From Copromyces sp. CBS 386.78 (Eukaryota > Ascomycota > Sordariomycetes > Sordariales > Sordariaceae), in assembly GCA_030685235.1 (NCBI GenBank), contig MU839079.1, positions 372,001 through 436,000 on the forward strand: a stretch of DNA of 64,000 bases, in the 5' to 3' direction. How positions within the stretch are numbered: position 1 is the stretch's first letter; every line of letters begins with the position of its first letter. Below, piece after piece: positions 9,947 through 21,782 of this stretch. The position numbers were made by a program, and so were the translations under genes. The notes beneath the pieces are model-generated. The model had not been told where the DNA came from, made no database searches, and saw only the letters and a list, made by a program, of their open reading frames with translations.

Positions 9947-11358
9947 TCATAGGGCGACATCCTGGAACGATGCTCCATCGGGTGATTTTCCTCCCTTGGG
10001 GTTTAGACTGTCGTCCTTGTCATCGTCTTCCTTTTCGTCTTCTTTGCTCTCCTCGGCATCTTCCACCGCAGAAGCAGGTCGTACTGCCAGTCCCTGTTCC
10101 TCCTTTTCATGGGCAAGCACCTTTTGTTCGTCGTCTTGTTTGACCTTGTCTTCTGGTTCGGACGCTACGTCACTCTCGTCGCCTCCTTTCTCGGAACCAG
10201 TATCATCCTCCTGCTGAACTTCTGTCGTTGTCGCCTCCACACTAGGCTCATCAAGTGCGACCGGCTGTAACTCCTCCTCCTGCTTCTGCTCCGGCACCTC
10301 TTCCGGCACCGGCTCTGGCTCAGCAGGCGGTGGTGGCGTAGGCTTATTCACATCAGGACTGCGTACTCCATTCGTAGGCGGCGGGCTTGTCTGTTTCTGC
10401 TCCGGCGCTGGCGGCGATGGCTGCGGCGGCAACTCCTTGTGTTGTGAAAACGCAGCAGACACGCTCCTATTGTGCTGCATCGGTGGGCTTCCTCCCATAT
10501 CCGCCGCCGACGGTCCCGTCCCGACCCGTACGGCATCCAGGTAGAACTTGGTGACACCCAGGATCCTGCCGTTCCTCTCGCACGCCTCCACCCACTCGGG
10601 CCTCACTACGGGGATGTTGAGCTCGTTCGCCTTCTCCCACTGCACGCCCCGGCCCTCGGTGGTGACAAAGTGTGTCGTATCGATCCTGACGGTGTCGACA
10701 AGCTTGGCGCCAATCCGGTCCACCGAGCGCGCCAGAGACTCCCTGACGGCGGGAGGCAGGATGCCCGTGGTGATGGTGATGCCGCTGAGATCGGTCATCT
10801 TGTGTGTGCGGACCACGACCTTCTCGCTGGCCAGGGTGCCGGCCGTTGTGCGCAGCACGAGGTGGAATGTGTACTCGGTGTCGACGGCTAGACCCGAAAT
10901 CTTGGTCGAATGCATGGCGGTTGGTTTGGGGATGTTGCCGGCCTTTTGGCCGTTGCGGTAGAGAGCCAGGCTGATCAGGTCGGCGGTCGCGAGATCGATG
11001 GGCTCCCACTCGAGGACCACGCTGGTCTGGGTGGCATTGCGACAGCGGAGGTTGGGAGCCTTGGGCGCGGCGGCACCGAGGGCGTTGAAGATCTTGTCTT
11101 GGAGGGCGCGGAAGGCGCGTTCGGCTTCGTCTTCGGAGGAAACGTTGCGGGCGACGGTGACGTCGACAATGGAGCCCGAGGAGATGTCGGGTGGCAGCAG
11201 GATGGATGGGAATTCGATCTGGGAGATGATGTGTGTGGTTAGCAGTTGTTCATTGACTTGTTCTCTGCTGAGAATCAAACACATACTAGTCGCTTGTCAG
11301 GAGTCAGGAGGACGGTGACGCCGGCGTCGACCTTGCCGACGGTCAGGGAGACGAGCAT
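9947..11358 (-). CDS. CHS5: Chs5-type exomer subunit (FN3-BRCT protein), 447 aa
   Basis: Homologue of yeast Chs5, core of the exomer coat that, with Arf1 and the ChAPs proteins, sorts cargo such as chitin synthase from the trans-Golgi to the plasma membrane. Two exons: 11287..11358 (24 codons, MLVSLTVGKVDAGVTVLLTP) and 9947..11218. The 68-bp intron has GTATGT, CTAAC and CCCAG. Splicing joins KRL to IEFPSILLPPDISSGSIVDV, the highly conserved N-terminal Chs5 module. A fibronectin type III domain follows (about 77-167), then a BRCT domain (about 168-255, with FVTTEGRGVQWEKA and WVEACERN). The rest is a disordered Pro/Glu/Lys-rich tail, as in yeast. Starting instead at the first ATG inside the intron would lose the conserved N-terminus. 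Neurospora also has a chitin synthase called chs-5; this is not that gene. Confidence 0.93.
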
Positions 11359-12065
11359 GATGTCGCGATAGGAATGTGACTGTGGAGGAGTGTTGGTTGT
11401 CAAGCTTCGGGGGATAGATACTGTATGTAGCTATAGCTTCGACCGTGGAAATCAAGTGCTGTGCGTGTCCTCTTTGGAAAGCTGCAGATAAGCTGTCCGG
11501 TTGGTAGAAGGAAGAGCGCAGACAGCAGCTAGCGCAGTGCGATTCTCGAGTGGTTGGTTGAGGTTGTCTTTGTGTGATACTTGAGCCAAGGAGCAATCAA
11601 GCTGTCGCCAACTCTCACGGACATTGCCTAAACTGGACCTCAATTGGAGCTGCCCTGACTGCCTGCCAGCGGATAGCCAGCGACTGTCCAGTGGTTGACA
11701 CCTCCCCCGGAGCAGCTCCCGTCCCTTGAGGCACTCACCGAGAAATATGGGGACTTGGCCGGAAACGCACACCTTCCATTAGGAAGCCCCTGCTTGGCGC
11801 CAAGGCTTTTGTCCTTCCCCTGAATGTCTCCACTCAGAAAGGTACGTACCTTTTCGACTTCTGATGGTGTATGAAACCCGAATTGAAGAGTTGTCGTGAG
11901 GAGCTTTGTTGTTTGAGTAAGGGTATCTTGCTTGTGCTAATTTCTCTTCTATGTGTTGTACAGGACTTGGACACTATTGTTACTCCGGATGCCGTAAGAG
12001 TCGACAGTGGGCTACCTACAAGCGCCTCTAGGAAGTCAAACACTCGCGTTTGCTCCCATATGAGT
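11359..12065. other. CHS5 upstream region and 3' end of next gene
   Basis: About 0.7 kb with no supportable gene. It lies upstream of CHS5 and downstream of the 12066-13088 gene, both on the minus strand. Confidence 0.5.
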
Positions 12066-13088
12066 CTACCAAGAGCCGCCTCGATCCTGACTCGATCCTG
12101 GGGTTTGATTTCGATTTCGGGACCGTTCGGCCAACCGTAACAGTGCACGAGAGCGGTTTGTATCGCCTTTGTAGATTCCCTCTTCTACTCTTGGCTTTGG
12201 AACCCGGTTGCCAGCACGAATGTTCGCTGGTGTCTCTCTGGTGTCTCTATAACCTCCAGCACTCGGCTGTCCTGATCCACGCTGTTGCGGCTGATTGCTA
12301 TATCCTCTGTTTTGAGGCGGCACATTGGATCCTTCGTGTTGAGGTGACTGTTGAGCCTGTACCGGCCATTGTGGTACTCGGAGCTGGTTGATGACAGACT
12401 TCTTCATCAGTCTGTCAAGCTCGTTATGGACCTCTTGGTCGCTCATCTTGATGAACTCCTTGCCGTGTGAGACACGAATGTGGATGGTGCCGTGAAGTAC
12501 CGATGTGTCGTCAAATCCCGGCAACCGATCCCCCCAATGGCCATATCCGTTCGCCCTGAGCACCTTGACAAGGGCCTCCCTCAACCGTTTCACGCACACA
12601 GTCTTCACTACGGGACGAAGGTCGGCGTCAGAGTTGTAGACGAATAACCACAACGGCCGGTGCTTCTTGGAGGTGAAATGGTGGAGGAATTTGTCCGTCA
12701 AAGGATGCTCTTGTACACCGAAATACTTCATGACCGCCGTTCTTGTATAGCAATGTCTCGGGCTCGTCGTGACCATGAACGGAGCATTGGCAATATCCTG
12801 CCCCTTGACTGGCTTGACCTCGAAATAGGTTCCGATGTTGAGGGCGTCCGACAGCGCCTTGACTCTTCTAGACAGTACCGGCTCGCTATAGGGACTCCAG
12901 TTGATCTGATTGTAGCCGAATCCTTGCGCTCCATCTTCCCCGGTGTTGGCCCTCATGCCTTTGCCTCGCCGTTGATCACAGCCTCCGAGTACAAGAGGTC
13001 GTAGTGCTCGACATCTGGCTTGGATAGTCGACGCCAAGTCAACAAGGCCAGCTGACCTAGAACACTTCAGGAAAGAAGGCAAGGACAT
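12066..13088 (-). CDS. Conserved-looking hypothetical protein, possibly mitochondrial (340 aa)
   Basis: Not recognised. From ATG 13088 the N-terminus (MSLPSFLKCSRSAGL) is basic, Ser/Leu-rich and lacks acidic residues for about 17 positions, like a mitochondrial presequence. The central 200 residues look globular (SPYSEPVLSRRVKALSDALN, RPLWLFVYNSDADLRPVVK, VKRLREALVKVLRANGYG). The last 90 are Gln/Arg/Gly-rich and disordered. An in-frame stop lies just upstream of 13088. An alternative model starts at ATG 13305 (MWLVGLGPKPLRLFGT, exon 13258..13305) with a GTAAGG donor and an acceptor at 13065, joining exon 2 at 13064 (193-bp intron); this would also give a presequence-like N-terminus. No branch site is obvious in that intron, so the simpler model is given. 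The reading frame is credible; the function is unknown. Confidence 0.65.
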   Translation of the reverse strand: MSLPSFLKCSRSAGLVDLASTIQARCRALRPLVLGGCDQRRGKGMRANTGEDGAQGFGYNQINWSPYSEPVLSRRVKALSDALNIGTYFEVKPVKGQDIANAPFMVTTSPRHCYTRTAVMKYFGVQEHPLTDKFLHHFTSKKHRPLWLFVYNSDADLRPVVKTVCVKRLREALVKVLRANGYGHWGDRLPGFDDTSVLHGTIHIRVSHGKEFIKMSDQEVHNELDRLMKKSVINQLRVPQWPVQAQQSPQHEGSNVPPQNRGYSNQPQQRGSGQPSAGGYRDTRETPANIRAGNRVPKPRVEEGIYKGDTNRSRALLRLAERSRNRNQTPGSSQDRGGSW

Positions 13089-13710
13089 GGAGGATGGCCA
13101 GTCGGCTGCGTTCAACTAGTGACGTATAAGTTGTCGCTGACGGCTGAAATATCGAACATGGTGATGGTGGATTGGAAGACGCCATGAGTTGAGAATCAGA
13201 CGTGCGGACGGTGCGGTTGCTGTTGTCGTAAAAGTATTTTACCAGCATTGACCTTACCGTACCGAACAATCGAAGCGGTTTTGGTCCCAATCCAACCAAC
13301 CACATTCACGGGGTTTGAGAATGCCAAGCCGTGCCTCGGGGGGCGCCATGACTCAACTGCGACTTTTTACTTGCATCATGAATAATTTATTGGTCAGAAG
13401 GAAGGTCCGAGCAACCTATTTTCGCCCATTTTACCCTCCAAACCTTTAGAGATTCTCCACCACCAACAATACCAAAACGCCTTCGATTCATTACGAACCT
13501 GAACAGGAAGGCCCGGGCGTGCGAAAAAAGGTACACAGAACCCGCCGTGCCCCAGTGCTCCAGCAGTCCTTGGACCCCAACCAAGTCCGTCATCCACTCC
13601 ACGCAGCCGTTGCTGGATTTTTGTCTTCCCTTCTCGCATCAACACCCAATTTACACACCGCAGCCACACCGGACAGCCGACACCCGTTAAAGTCGACAAC
13701 AACAGCCAAC
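13089..13710. promoter_or_regulatory. Divergent upstream region (hypothetical gene and eIF1A)
   Basis: About 620 bp between divergent start codons, so it must contain promoters for both genes. It may include the alternative first exon of the minus-strand gene (13258..13305). I can support no specific factor-binding site. Confidence 0.45.
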
Positions 13711-14687
13711 ATGCCTAAGAACAAGGGAAAGGGTGGTAAGAACAGGAGAAGGGGAAAGAACGAGAACGAGTAAGGATTTCCTTTCATTCATCGTGTTGCC
13801 CGCCCGCCGACGACGACCAGCAAGATGCATCGCGCCGCCCCGCATCGCCGCCGCTACCAAGCAACCATGGCGATGTGCGCGCGCACACTAGCTCGTTGTC
13901 GTCGACGGAGTCGCATACCATAGTCTTTGCTTCTTCATATGGCTAACCACTTCGAACAGCAATGAGAAGCGCGAGTTGACCTTCAAGGAGGAGGGTCAAG
14001 GTACGTGAACACCCAACAAACGGTGTGGCGAGCGAGCGAAACGCACACACAGCAAAAACCTGCGACGTCGACGCTCGTCCATGCCCTCTCGACAAAAATA
14101 GCAAACGAACAACAACCTCACACTCATCTTTCTCTACAGAGTACGCTCAGGTCCTCAAGATGTTGGGTAACGGCAGACTTGAGGCCATGGTATGTCCTTC
14201 CGCCCCTCCCTCTTCGCCAAACTACCAAACAAGCAAACAAATAATTCTGACCTTTGCCCCGCTTTCAGTGCTTCGACGGTGTCAAGCGCCTCGGTCTCAT
14301 CCGTGGCAAGCTTCGCAAGAAGATCTGGATCAACAACGGTGACATCATTCTTGTCTCCCTCCGTGAGTACCAGGACGAGAAGGGTGATGTTATCCTCAAG
14401 TACTCTGCCGACGAGGCCCGTTCTCTGTACGTTTTTCTTCTTCCCCTCCCTCACCCCCCCTCCTCGCGGTTAGTCAGTTAGCAACAGCTTACTAACCTCC
14501 ACCTCTTCTCCCCACCAACAGGAAGGCCTACGGCGAGCTCCCCGATACCGCCAAGATCAACGAGACCGATACCTTCGGCCCCAACGAGGATGGCGACTGC
14601 GGCTTCGAGTTCGACGAGGACCGCGACTCCGAGGACGAGGATGGCGCCGAGGCCGGTGGCAAGACCGTTGATATCGATGACATCTAA
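13711..14687 (+). CDS. TIF11: Translation initiation factor eIF1A, 157 aa
   Basis: eIF1A binds the ribosomal A site of the 40S subunit and promotes scanning and start-codon selection with eIF1, eIF2 and eIF5B. Five exons: 13711..13769, 13960..14000, 14140..14189, 14269..14426 and 14522..14687; all four introns are GT-AG and the spliced frame is continuous. The N-terminal tail [19 protein letters not shown] is nearly invariant across eukaryotes. The OB-fold follows ([17 protein letters not shown], then [18 protein letters not shown], then [18 protein letters not shown]), then the helical extension [20 protein letters not shown]. The C-terminus is acidic and ends in DIDDI, as in yeast and human proteins. 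The intron density (four in a 0.5-kb CDS) is typical of highly expressed fungal translation genes. Length and landmarks match the family. Confidence 0.97.
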
Positions 14688-16352
14688 ACGTGTCGTCGAC
14701 CTTTTCAACACCATATCGTCGCCTTATTCTTCTCATGAGCACCCAATGAAGAACGAGGCAACAAGCACCAAAAAGTTACCGAAACATGCGAAACAACGCC
14801 ACCCTTTCCCAACTTCCCTTTCTTCCTATCCCTCTCCCTTTCACCTTCGTTCTTCTCAAGTCCGTCTCCCCAAAGGGTCTGGTCAGGAAGCAAGGGGTCG
14901 TCCAGGAAAGTCCAAAAAGCTGTCTTCTCTCTCAAACCACTCCGATCTCTGTTGTCGGTCCGCCGGCCGTACGCAGCTCATATTTAATCACCATACACGG
15001 TCAACAGCAGCCCGGTTTGGTCCCCGACAGTTAGGTGTGCCTGTTATTTCTCATTGTCTTTTTCGGTAACAAGACAAGATACAAATCAACAAATCAGGAG
15101 GGAAAACCGGATACAGGTACAATGGTGGGAGGGACGTCATTTACCTGGATCTGGTAGGTCGGTTGACTGGCGGAGTCGAGGGGTCCTATGTAGAGGACGG
15201 GGCGAAAAAAAGGATGGCATAGAGAGCATCCATCCATCAGCGGTTCGATCTATGGGATATTAAAAGCGGTTAGGCTGTTTTTTTATAGGATGGCTTTATC
15301 GTCGTCCTTCATGTTCTTTTGGGGGCTCTCTCATGTCTGGTTTTCTTTCTCTTTTTCCTTGAGCTAGGAATTGAACTTTGGTATGAACACAACTCGTCTT
15401 CTCCTTCGTGACAATCTAATGACAACCCGAAAGGACACACTATCATCAAGGTAGAGCGGTGGTGCTGACCCAACGCAAACAATTTTTAATTTTTTTTTAT
15501 GCTCTCAATGACATTTTCCCTCCTCCTCCTGGCCTTCAAGTACACCTTTTTGTTAGGGTTCTGCCTGCAATCCGTCCCTTCTACGGCCACTACAGTCAAT
15601 GAAGCAGACGTACAGGACACAGCCTAACAGAGGGAAAGTTAAAAAGACTGAAAGACATACCTACAGAGATAGCAAGATACGGGCAGGGAGAAAGAGAGAG
15701 ACAAGAGCCATCAAGAGAGAAACATGAGCAAATACATACATACCTACCTACGTTCTCCCAGACCAGATTATGATCAACACTCTTCTTGAAAAGCTTTTCA
15801 TCGACATTTCACCTCGGTTTCGTTAGAACCTTAAGAGACCAATTGCCTTGTATAGGATCTATCTAACCTCAACATCATTACTACATTATTACAAAACGCT
15901 CAACTTTTGTTCGCTACCGCTTTGGCTTATTTTGACATATTCAGAGACCGATTCGAGCACTAAGGATACAGAACAGACTAACAATGTGTAAAGTGTGTGT
16001 GATCGATTTTTTTCTTTTGAACACCGGTCCAGTAGTGAAGCGAATATTTCCAAATACGGGGAAGCTATATATGCAACGATACTGTATCCCTTCCAACCTT
16101 GTCTCCTCCTCAACTTCCTTCGCCTTCTTTCCTAGCCCTTTCCAGGCTTCCTCCTCGCTACCTTCGATAACGATTCTTCCTCTTCGTCGTCTTGATCATC
16201 CATCGCCAACTCTGATCTGCGGCCGACTCTTGGACAAATGCTTGATCGCTGGCTATCGGCGTCTCTATATTCTTCCATATTCATCACTGGACTGTTCAAC
16301 TATTTTGAGGTTATCGAGGCCTCTTCACCATGCCATCGTCGACTTCGGACAC
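14688..16352. other. Convergent 3' region, no gene seen
   Basis: A 1.66-kb interval between the eIF1A and LAS17 stop codons, which face each other. It is pyrimidine-rich in places, with T runs near 15486 and several short ORFs of no recognisable content. Long 3' UTRs or an unannotated non-coding transcript are possible. Confidence 0.45.
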
Positions 16353-18344
16353 TTAATCCCAGTCATCGCCATCATCCTCATCATCTGTTCAACACCAGTT
16401 AGCATCATTTTCTCACATTCCACAACGCTTCTCGGGTTACGTAAAACTTACCACTCTTGCTAACCTTCTCCTTCCTCTTCTGCAACGCCAACGCCAACGC
16501 ATCCGCCATCCCACCACCGCCACCCGGCGCAACTCCAGCGGGCGGCAATCCACTACCAGCCGGCCCAGTATCGGAGGCGCCACCAGGAACAGCAGCCGCG
16601 GAACGATCACGGACCAGGCTTCTATCGACCTTCTTCAATGCCCTAATACCTCCCGCGCCCTTGATGCCGTCCAACACGGCCGAGCGAGTGCCGTCAACAG
16701 GCGGCAAGGCAGCGGCGGGCGGTGGGGGCATACCACCTGGGGGAGGGGGAGGAGGAGGTGGGGGGACGCCGCCCATGCCGCCCGGAGGAGGAGGAGGAGG
16801 CGGAGGCGGGGGTGGTGCGCCGCCTGACGGTGCGGGCATGGGAGGCATGGGAGGAGGCGGTGGGGGAGCATGTGCTGCGGGAAGGGGAGGTGGTGGAGGC
16901 GCCTGGGTGGCCGGTAAAGGCGGTGGAGGCGGCGCGTTCGAGGTCGGGAGAGGTGGTGCCTGCGGCGGTGCCGGCGGCGGCGCCGGGCTTCTAGTCGGCA
17001 ACATCGGAGGCGGCCGTGAGCTCGCAGGCGGGAGGGGAGGCGCTGGACCTGGTGCCCTGGGAGGCGGGGGAGGTTGCGCAACTGCATTCCTCGGGGGCGG
17101 TGGCGGAGGAACAGAGCCACGGCTAGGAGGCGGCGGGGGTACACTTCGTTGGCCTGTGAATGGAGGAGGCACGCCAAACTTATGGCTCGGGTCCGAATCT
17201 TCAAGTGGTGTCTTGGGCGGCCGGGGAGGTGGTGGAGGTCCAGGCGCAGAGGGGGTAGGTCGCGGAGGATCAGCATGGGCGAACTTGCCAGCATCGGCAA
17301 TGGGAGGAGGAACAGCGAATCTTGGCCTGGGGGGTGAGTCTCGCGTGGGGGTCGGTTCCTGGTGGCTGTCGGTGTCGAGCTTGCCGGATCTCCTTGCTGG
17401 AGGGGGAGGCGGGGGTGCCGGTCCTCTCCTGGATGTCGACGGAGTTACCGACTCGGAGACACTGCGTAGAGGAGCAGCAGGAGGTGGTGGTGGAGGAGCT
17501 CTCATTGCGGGACCACCAGGAGGAGCAGATGGTGGCGGAGGAGGAGGAGTGCTCGTGTGTGTGCTCTGCTTCGCTTGTTCCTGCTTCAAGAACTCAATGA
17601 TAAAGTCCTGGTTGTCGCGAATGAAGTCGTCGTCGAGGCCTTGGGCCTTGAGGTCGTCACCAAAGTGTTCCCTCCACAAGGGATCGAAAGCATCCAAGGT
17701 CGCAAACTCGGAAGGAGGCTTGTGTCCGTTCATTCCATTGGTCATACGGCTTGCCGATGCAGCGGCGCGCGGCGACTCGGGCGGGGTGGCTGTCGGAGAC
17801 GAGAGCTTATGTCCTCCAAACAGACCTCCGAAAAGACCGTGGTGCTTGTGGTGGTGTGCCTGGGATGCGCCTCCGAAAGGAGTCTTGCTGGTAGCCTTGC
17901 TGGCGTTCTTTTCCCTGTCATTCATCTTCTTGAGAAACTGCTTGGCCTCCTTCTCATCCACGAAGGACAAGCCGGCTAGGCATTCCTCGAGTTCGAAAGT
18001 GTGGAAGAAGACGCGGTCCTGGTTGTAGGTCCAAGTGTCGAAGATCTCCTGGTCCCAAATCACTCCCCTGTTTCCGGGCTGTCCGATGTCAGCCAAATCG
18101 TGTGTACCCGCGCAATCATCTTTGGAGCACTTACCGAAATATCAACCATCTTGATCCAGTATGTGTTGCCCACGAGATCGTTTGCCAGCACGACAGCACC
18201 CTGGAGGCCGGTATAGGTCCATTTCGACGGATCGGGATAGGCTACGTAGAGCCTGGCAACGGCGACGGCATGGATCTTGTTGGTCTGCTTGGGCACCCAG
18301 CGCTTGACCGTCTCCTTGTCATCGTCGCCAAGGATAGACGGCAT
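16353..18344 (-). CDS. LAS17: WASP homologue Las17 (WH1-PRD-WH2-CA), 622 aa
   Basis: Activator of Arp2/3 actin nucleation at endocytic patches and hyphal tips. Three exons: 18135..18344, 16452..18078 and 16353..16384, with introns of 56 and 67 bp. The WH1 (EVH1) domain spans the first junction (residues about 1-135: VARLYVAYPDPSKWTYTGLQ, TYWIKMVDIS, VFFHTFELEECLAGLSFVDE). A long proline-rich region with many PPPPPP runs (about 190-520) would bind profilin and SH3 proteins. A WH2 actin-binding motif lies at about 533-555 (AVLDGIKGAGGIRALKKV), then a connector helix (about 592-612, MADALALALQKRKEKVSKS). The tiny last exon encodes the acidic Arp2/3 motif DDEDDGDDWD, with the expected near-terminal Trp. 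Missing that exon would give a false C-terminus. No GTPase-binding domain is seen, as in yeast Las17. Confidence 0.95.
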
Positions 18345-19095
18345 GGTGAAGAGGGATGCGGGGTGAAAGCGCGGAAGTGGTGGGTGGTGACTTGCTGCCT
18401 GGCGTCCCCTTTAGATCGCCCAGGGGGAGCAAAGCATGGATAGACTGGAAGTCGGTATGCGCGAGGTTTGGTAGAAGGACTCGTTCGGCGGGCGCAGCGC
18501 CGAAAGATGATGTTCTGAAGCTTGATCGTCGTTCCTTGATTCGGTCGGTCGGCGAGGGGGTTAAACGTCGAGCGAAGAAGGGTGAGGTAGCCAGTGGAAG
18601 TGGGATGTCGTATTAAGCTTTTCGGGGGTGTTGGCGCTTCTTGTCGAGAGCCCGAGTGTCTTGTTGGTATAAAATAAAGCAAAGCTCCGTGACGGAAGCC
18701 TGGAGGGGACAATGGAAGTTGCCGGTTAGCTTGTAGGCACGGATGTTTGGTGGGTGGTGGGAGACTCGGCCTTACGCGTCCAATGACTGAAAGGAGCAAA
18801 GAGAGGAGGGCAGCAGGCTAGGAATCACGTACCTCGGAGAATGATCCAGGAGCCTGGCTGAAGCTTAGGATCTGCCGTGGAGAAGCAACGTATTATTCAA
18901 GCCTTACAAGGAGGAGTAAGGATAGAAAACGTTTGTATGTTGCGAGAATAAGTTGAATTGCGGGTGTACCTGGCAAGAAGGTTATAGACTTGTTGGAGTT
19001 GCATCACCACGGCGGAGCGACGGTCAGCTCCAGTGTTGGACTGACTGGACTGGACTGGACTTGACTCGAATCATGGCAAACCTATAACCCCAGCA
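18345..19095. promoter_or_regulatory. LAS17 upstream region
   Basis: About 750 bp between the LAS17 start codon and the left inverted repeat of the RIP-mutated element; no gene. Any LAS17 promoter must fit here or extend into the element. Confidence 0.4.
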
Positions 19096-19128
19096 ATCCC
19101 TTTAGCGGTGAAAATGTATCCTTTTCGC
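19096..19128 (+). repeat. Left terminal inverted repeat (33 bp)
   Basis: Begins ATCCCTTTAGCGGTGAAAAT and ends CCTTTTCGC. It is the exact reverse complement of 21783-21815. Pairing continues inward for a few bases with one mismatch of the kind RIP produces. Confidence 0.95.
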
Positions 19129-21782
19129 TAAGCCCCAATCGGATAGGCGCCCGGAATCTACAGTTACATCTTGGCGGATGCAGATACCTCGATTTTACCA
19201 CCTTTTGTAGCGATTTTAATATTGCACTAGATGTAGAGTGTGATTTGGCGCGGGGAAACTAGAAGCGAGCTAATAAATTTTAATATATCTTGAGCTAAGT
19301 AAAGCTATTCCCAGATTTGATTAACGTAAGTGGGTTAACTAATAGCAGTTTCGCTTACAAATTGTGACGTTGTAGGTGATATAGTATAAGGTGGTTAAAG
19401 TTTGCTTTGTGCCTTGCTTATTTAGTATATTGAGGGAGGAATTAGTTTTGAAGGCGGCGGTATTTTTAAATTATATTAATGAATATATTAAGTAGGTAAA
19501 TCGTTTTATTTATTATCTTCTTTTATATTTTTTTGTAGTAATATCCTTAATAATCGATATTTGTATTAGGGATTTAGTTAGCGAAATACGGTAGGTTGTA
19601 GTTATTTTACTGAAAGTTGCTTAGATTTTATTAATTAATTAGACTTTAAAATCTTTATATACGGTACGTTTCTTTTAAGAAAAGGGAGGGCTGAACAGTC
19701 TATTTCGTTAGTTTAATATTAGGTTGGCCGCGATAACTTCTATGTAAAAATAATATATTATTAGTATATAATTAATATAGGTATTAAATATAAGTAATAT
19801 ATTAAGGTAGAAATTAATAAATAATATTATAAATAGACTGCGGCAGTGGCGGTAATTATACGTATTATATGCGTATAATTAATTACTAATATTAACTCCG
19901 TTTATATTAAAGTTATACAAGTAAATAATTAGTAGTATTTAGATTATTATTACACTTTTATTATTAAAGTAATCCCTTATAGTACTTTTACACGTAGGGC
20001 AACAATATTATATATAGGTACAAAATTCGTCGCTTATATAGTACGTCGATAAGAAGTTCACTATTTAATAATCTTTTATATAATAAAAGATTATTCTAGT
20101 ATTTTAATTTGGATTTAATATAATTTTCTCGTCTTTTTTAGGTTTTAGGCCCGGAAGATTTAATACGGATCGATATAGAATCTTAAACAGTACTTATTCT
20201 TTTTTATCGTCGTTATTTCGAAGTTTTTTAAATTCGGGTATTGTCTGGTTTAAATATATTGTATTAGTGATTGCGATTTATTTTATATAAAGGTAGCGGG
20301 TAAAAGCGATAGTTATAAAGAGGTTATTAATAAATACGTAATAAATTAAATCGCGCAATAGAGTAAATAAATTTATTATAATATTTAAAACGACTATTTA
20401 AATTAGTTTAAAATTACTTTAATTAATACCCTACGTTAGCTAATAAATATTTTTATAATAGAAGGAGAGAACATATTTATTTACGGTTTTAAATTAATAA
20501 TACCCTTTTTATTATTATATTACTATTAATTGAAAAAGTAATTACTAGACGTACTAACCTAATATTTAATATTGCGGGGTATTAATTTATTAAGTATATA
20601 AATTATAATTTTATTTTTATCGGTATATTTTACTATTTTTTCGTCGACAACGATATTTTGCGGCGGGGTTTGTATTTTAATATAGATTTTCTAAATATAT
20701 TTGTTGAAGTCGCGGATTTTATCCTATAAGTTAAGACCTTCTTAAGTAGGATCCTATATATAAAATTATTTTAATAATATTTCGAATTAAAAAAAAGGTA
20801 TTTAGTTGCGGATAGGGTAATTCGGGCGCCTTTCCTTCTTTTACTAGTACGACGGGAGGTTTAGCTCTATATAGAGACTGATATATAGTAATATAATGAA
20901 TAAGATATATAGTTCCTCTACGTAAGTCGGTACCTATTTAGTATTACGAGAGTAAGGGTTATCGTCGCCCGGTAACAAGATTTTTCGAAGGTTGGTCTAG
21001 ATAGCTTACTATTCGATTTTACGGCGGGGAAAATATTTGAGAAATATTAATAAAATTGTAATAGGAATACCGTTAGGATAGATTTGTGCTATAAATGTGC
21101 CGTTATTATTATAGATAGGTTTAAAGGGGAAATTATACGAGTTAATCGTATTTATATAGAGGTTTTAGGGTTTATAGGGTATAATACGTTCCTAATCGTT
21201 CGGTATATTATTAGGAAGTTCCCCTATTATCCGCTGGATCTGATAGAGCTATATGTACGAGCTCGTATTATTATTACCTTCGAAATAGCGGCCGGCGATT
21301 ATATTGTTAGGTGGTTTAGGGAGGCCTTTATTGCGGTCTTTATTATTGCGCTTACGTTCTTCTTTAGAATTAAGTACGTAGATACCCTTATCGTCGTTAG
21401 TATCTAGCTTTAGTTAATTAGGACTAAGGAATATTCTTCTACTACATAGTCGTATAATAGGGAATAGGTCGTTTACGGGGTTAATTGCGGGGTGCTACTC
21501 GTTTTTTGGCTTGGGATTGTAGCGATTTAAAATATACGATAAATTTATTTTAACGATTAATAATACTAATAAAACGATTTAGTGTTATTTTTATTTAATT
21601 ATTCGAGATCGATATAGTTTGGTAAGTCTGTCCTCAACCTTAATAGACGATGTAGAATCGCTGATTTTACTAGTAAAAAGCATATATTTGACATCGTCGA
21701 TCGATTATATGGATAATATAGTTAGCGTGCTTAGCGAATCCTTTAGAAGTCACCATGTACTGTAGGTAGTAGGGCGGTCTTG

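Noticed and set aside
16457..18028. 523-codon Gly-rich ORF on the plus strand
   Set aside because: It is the antisense of the proline-rich region of LAS17; CCN codons read backward give Gly. LAS17 has clear WH1, WH2 and acidic motifs.
21084..21407. 107-codon ORF in the AT-rich tract
   Set aside because: Ile/Tyr-rich chance frame in RIP-mutated DNA; no transposase motif.
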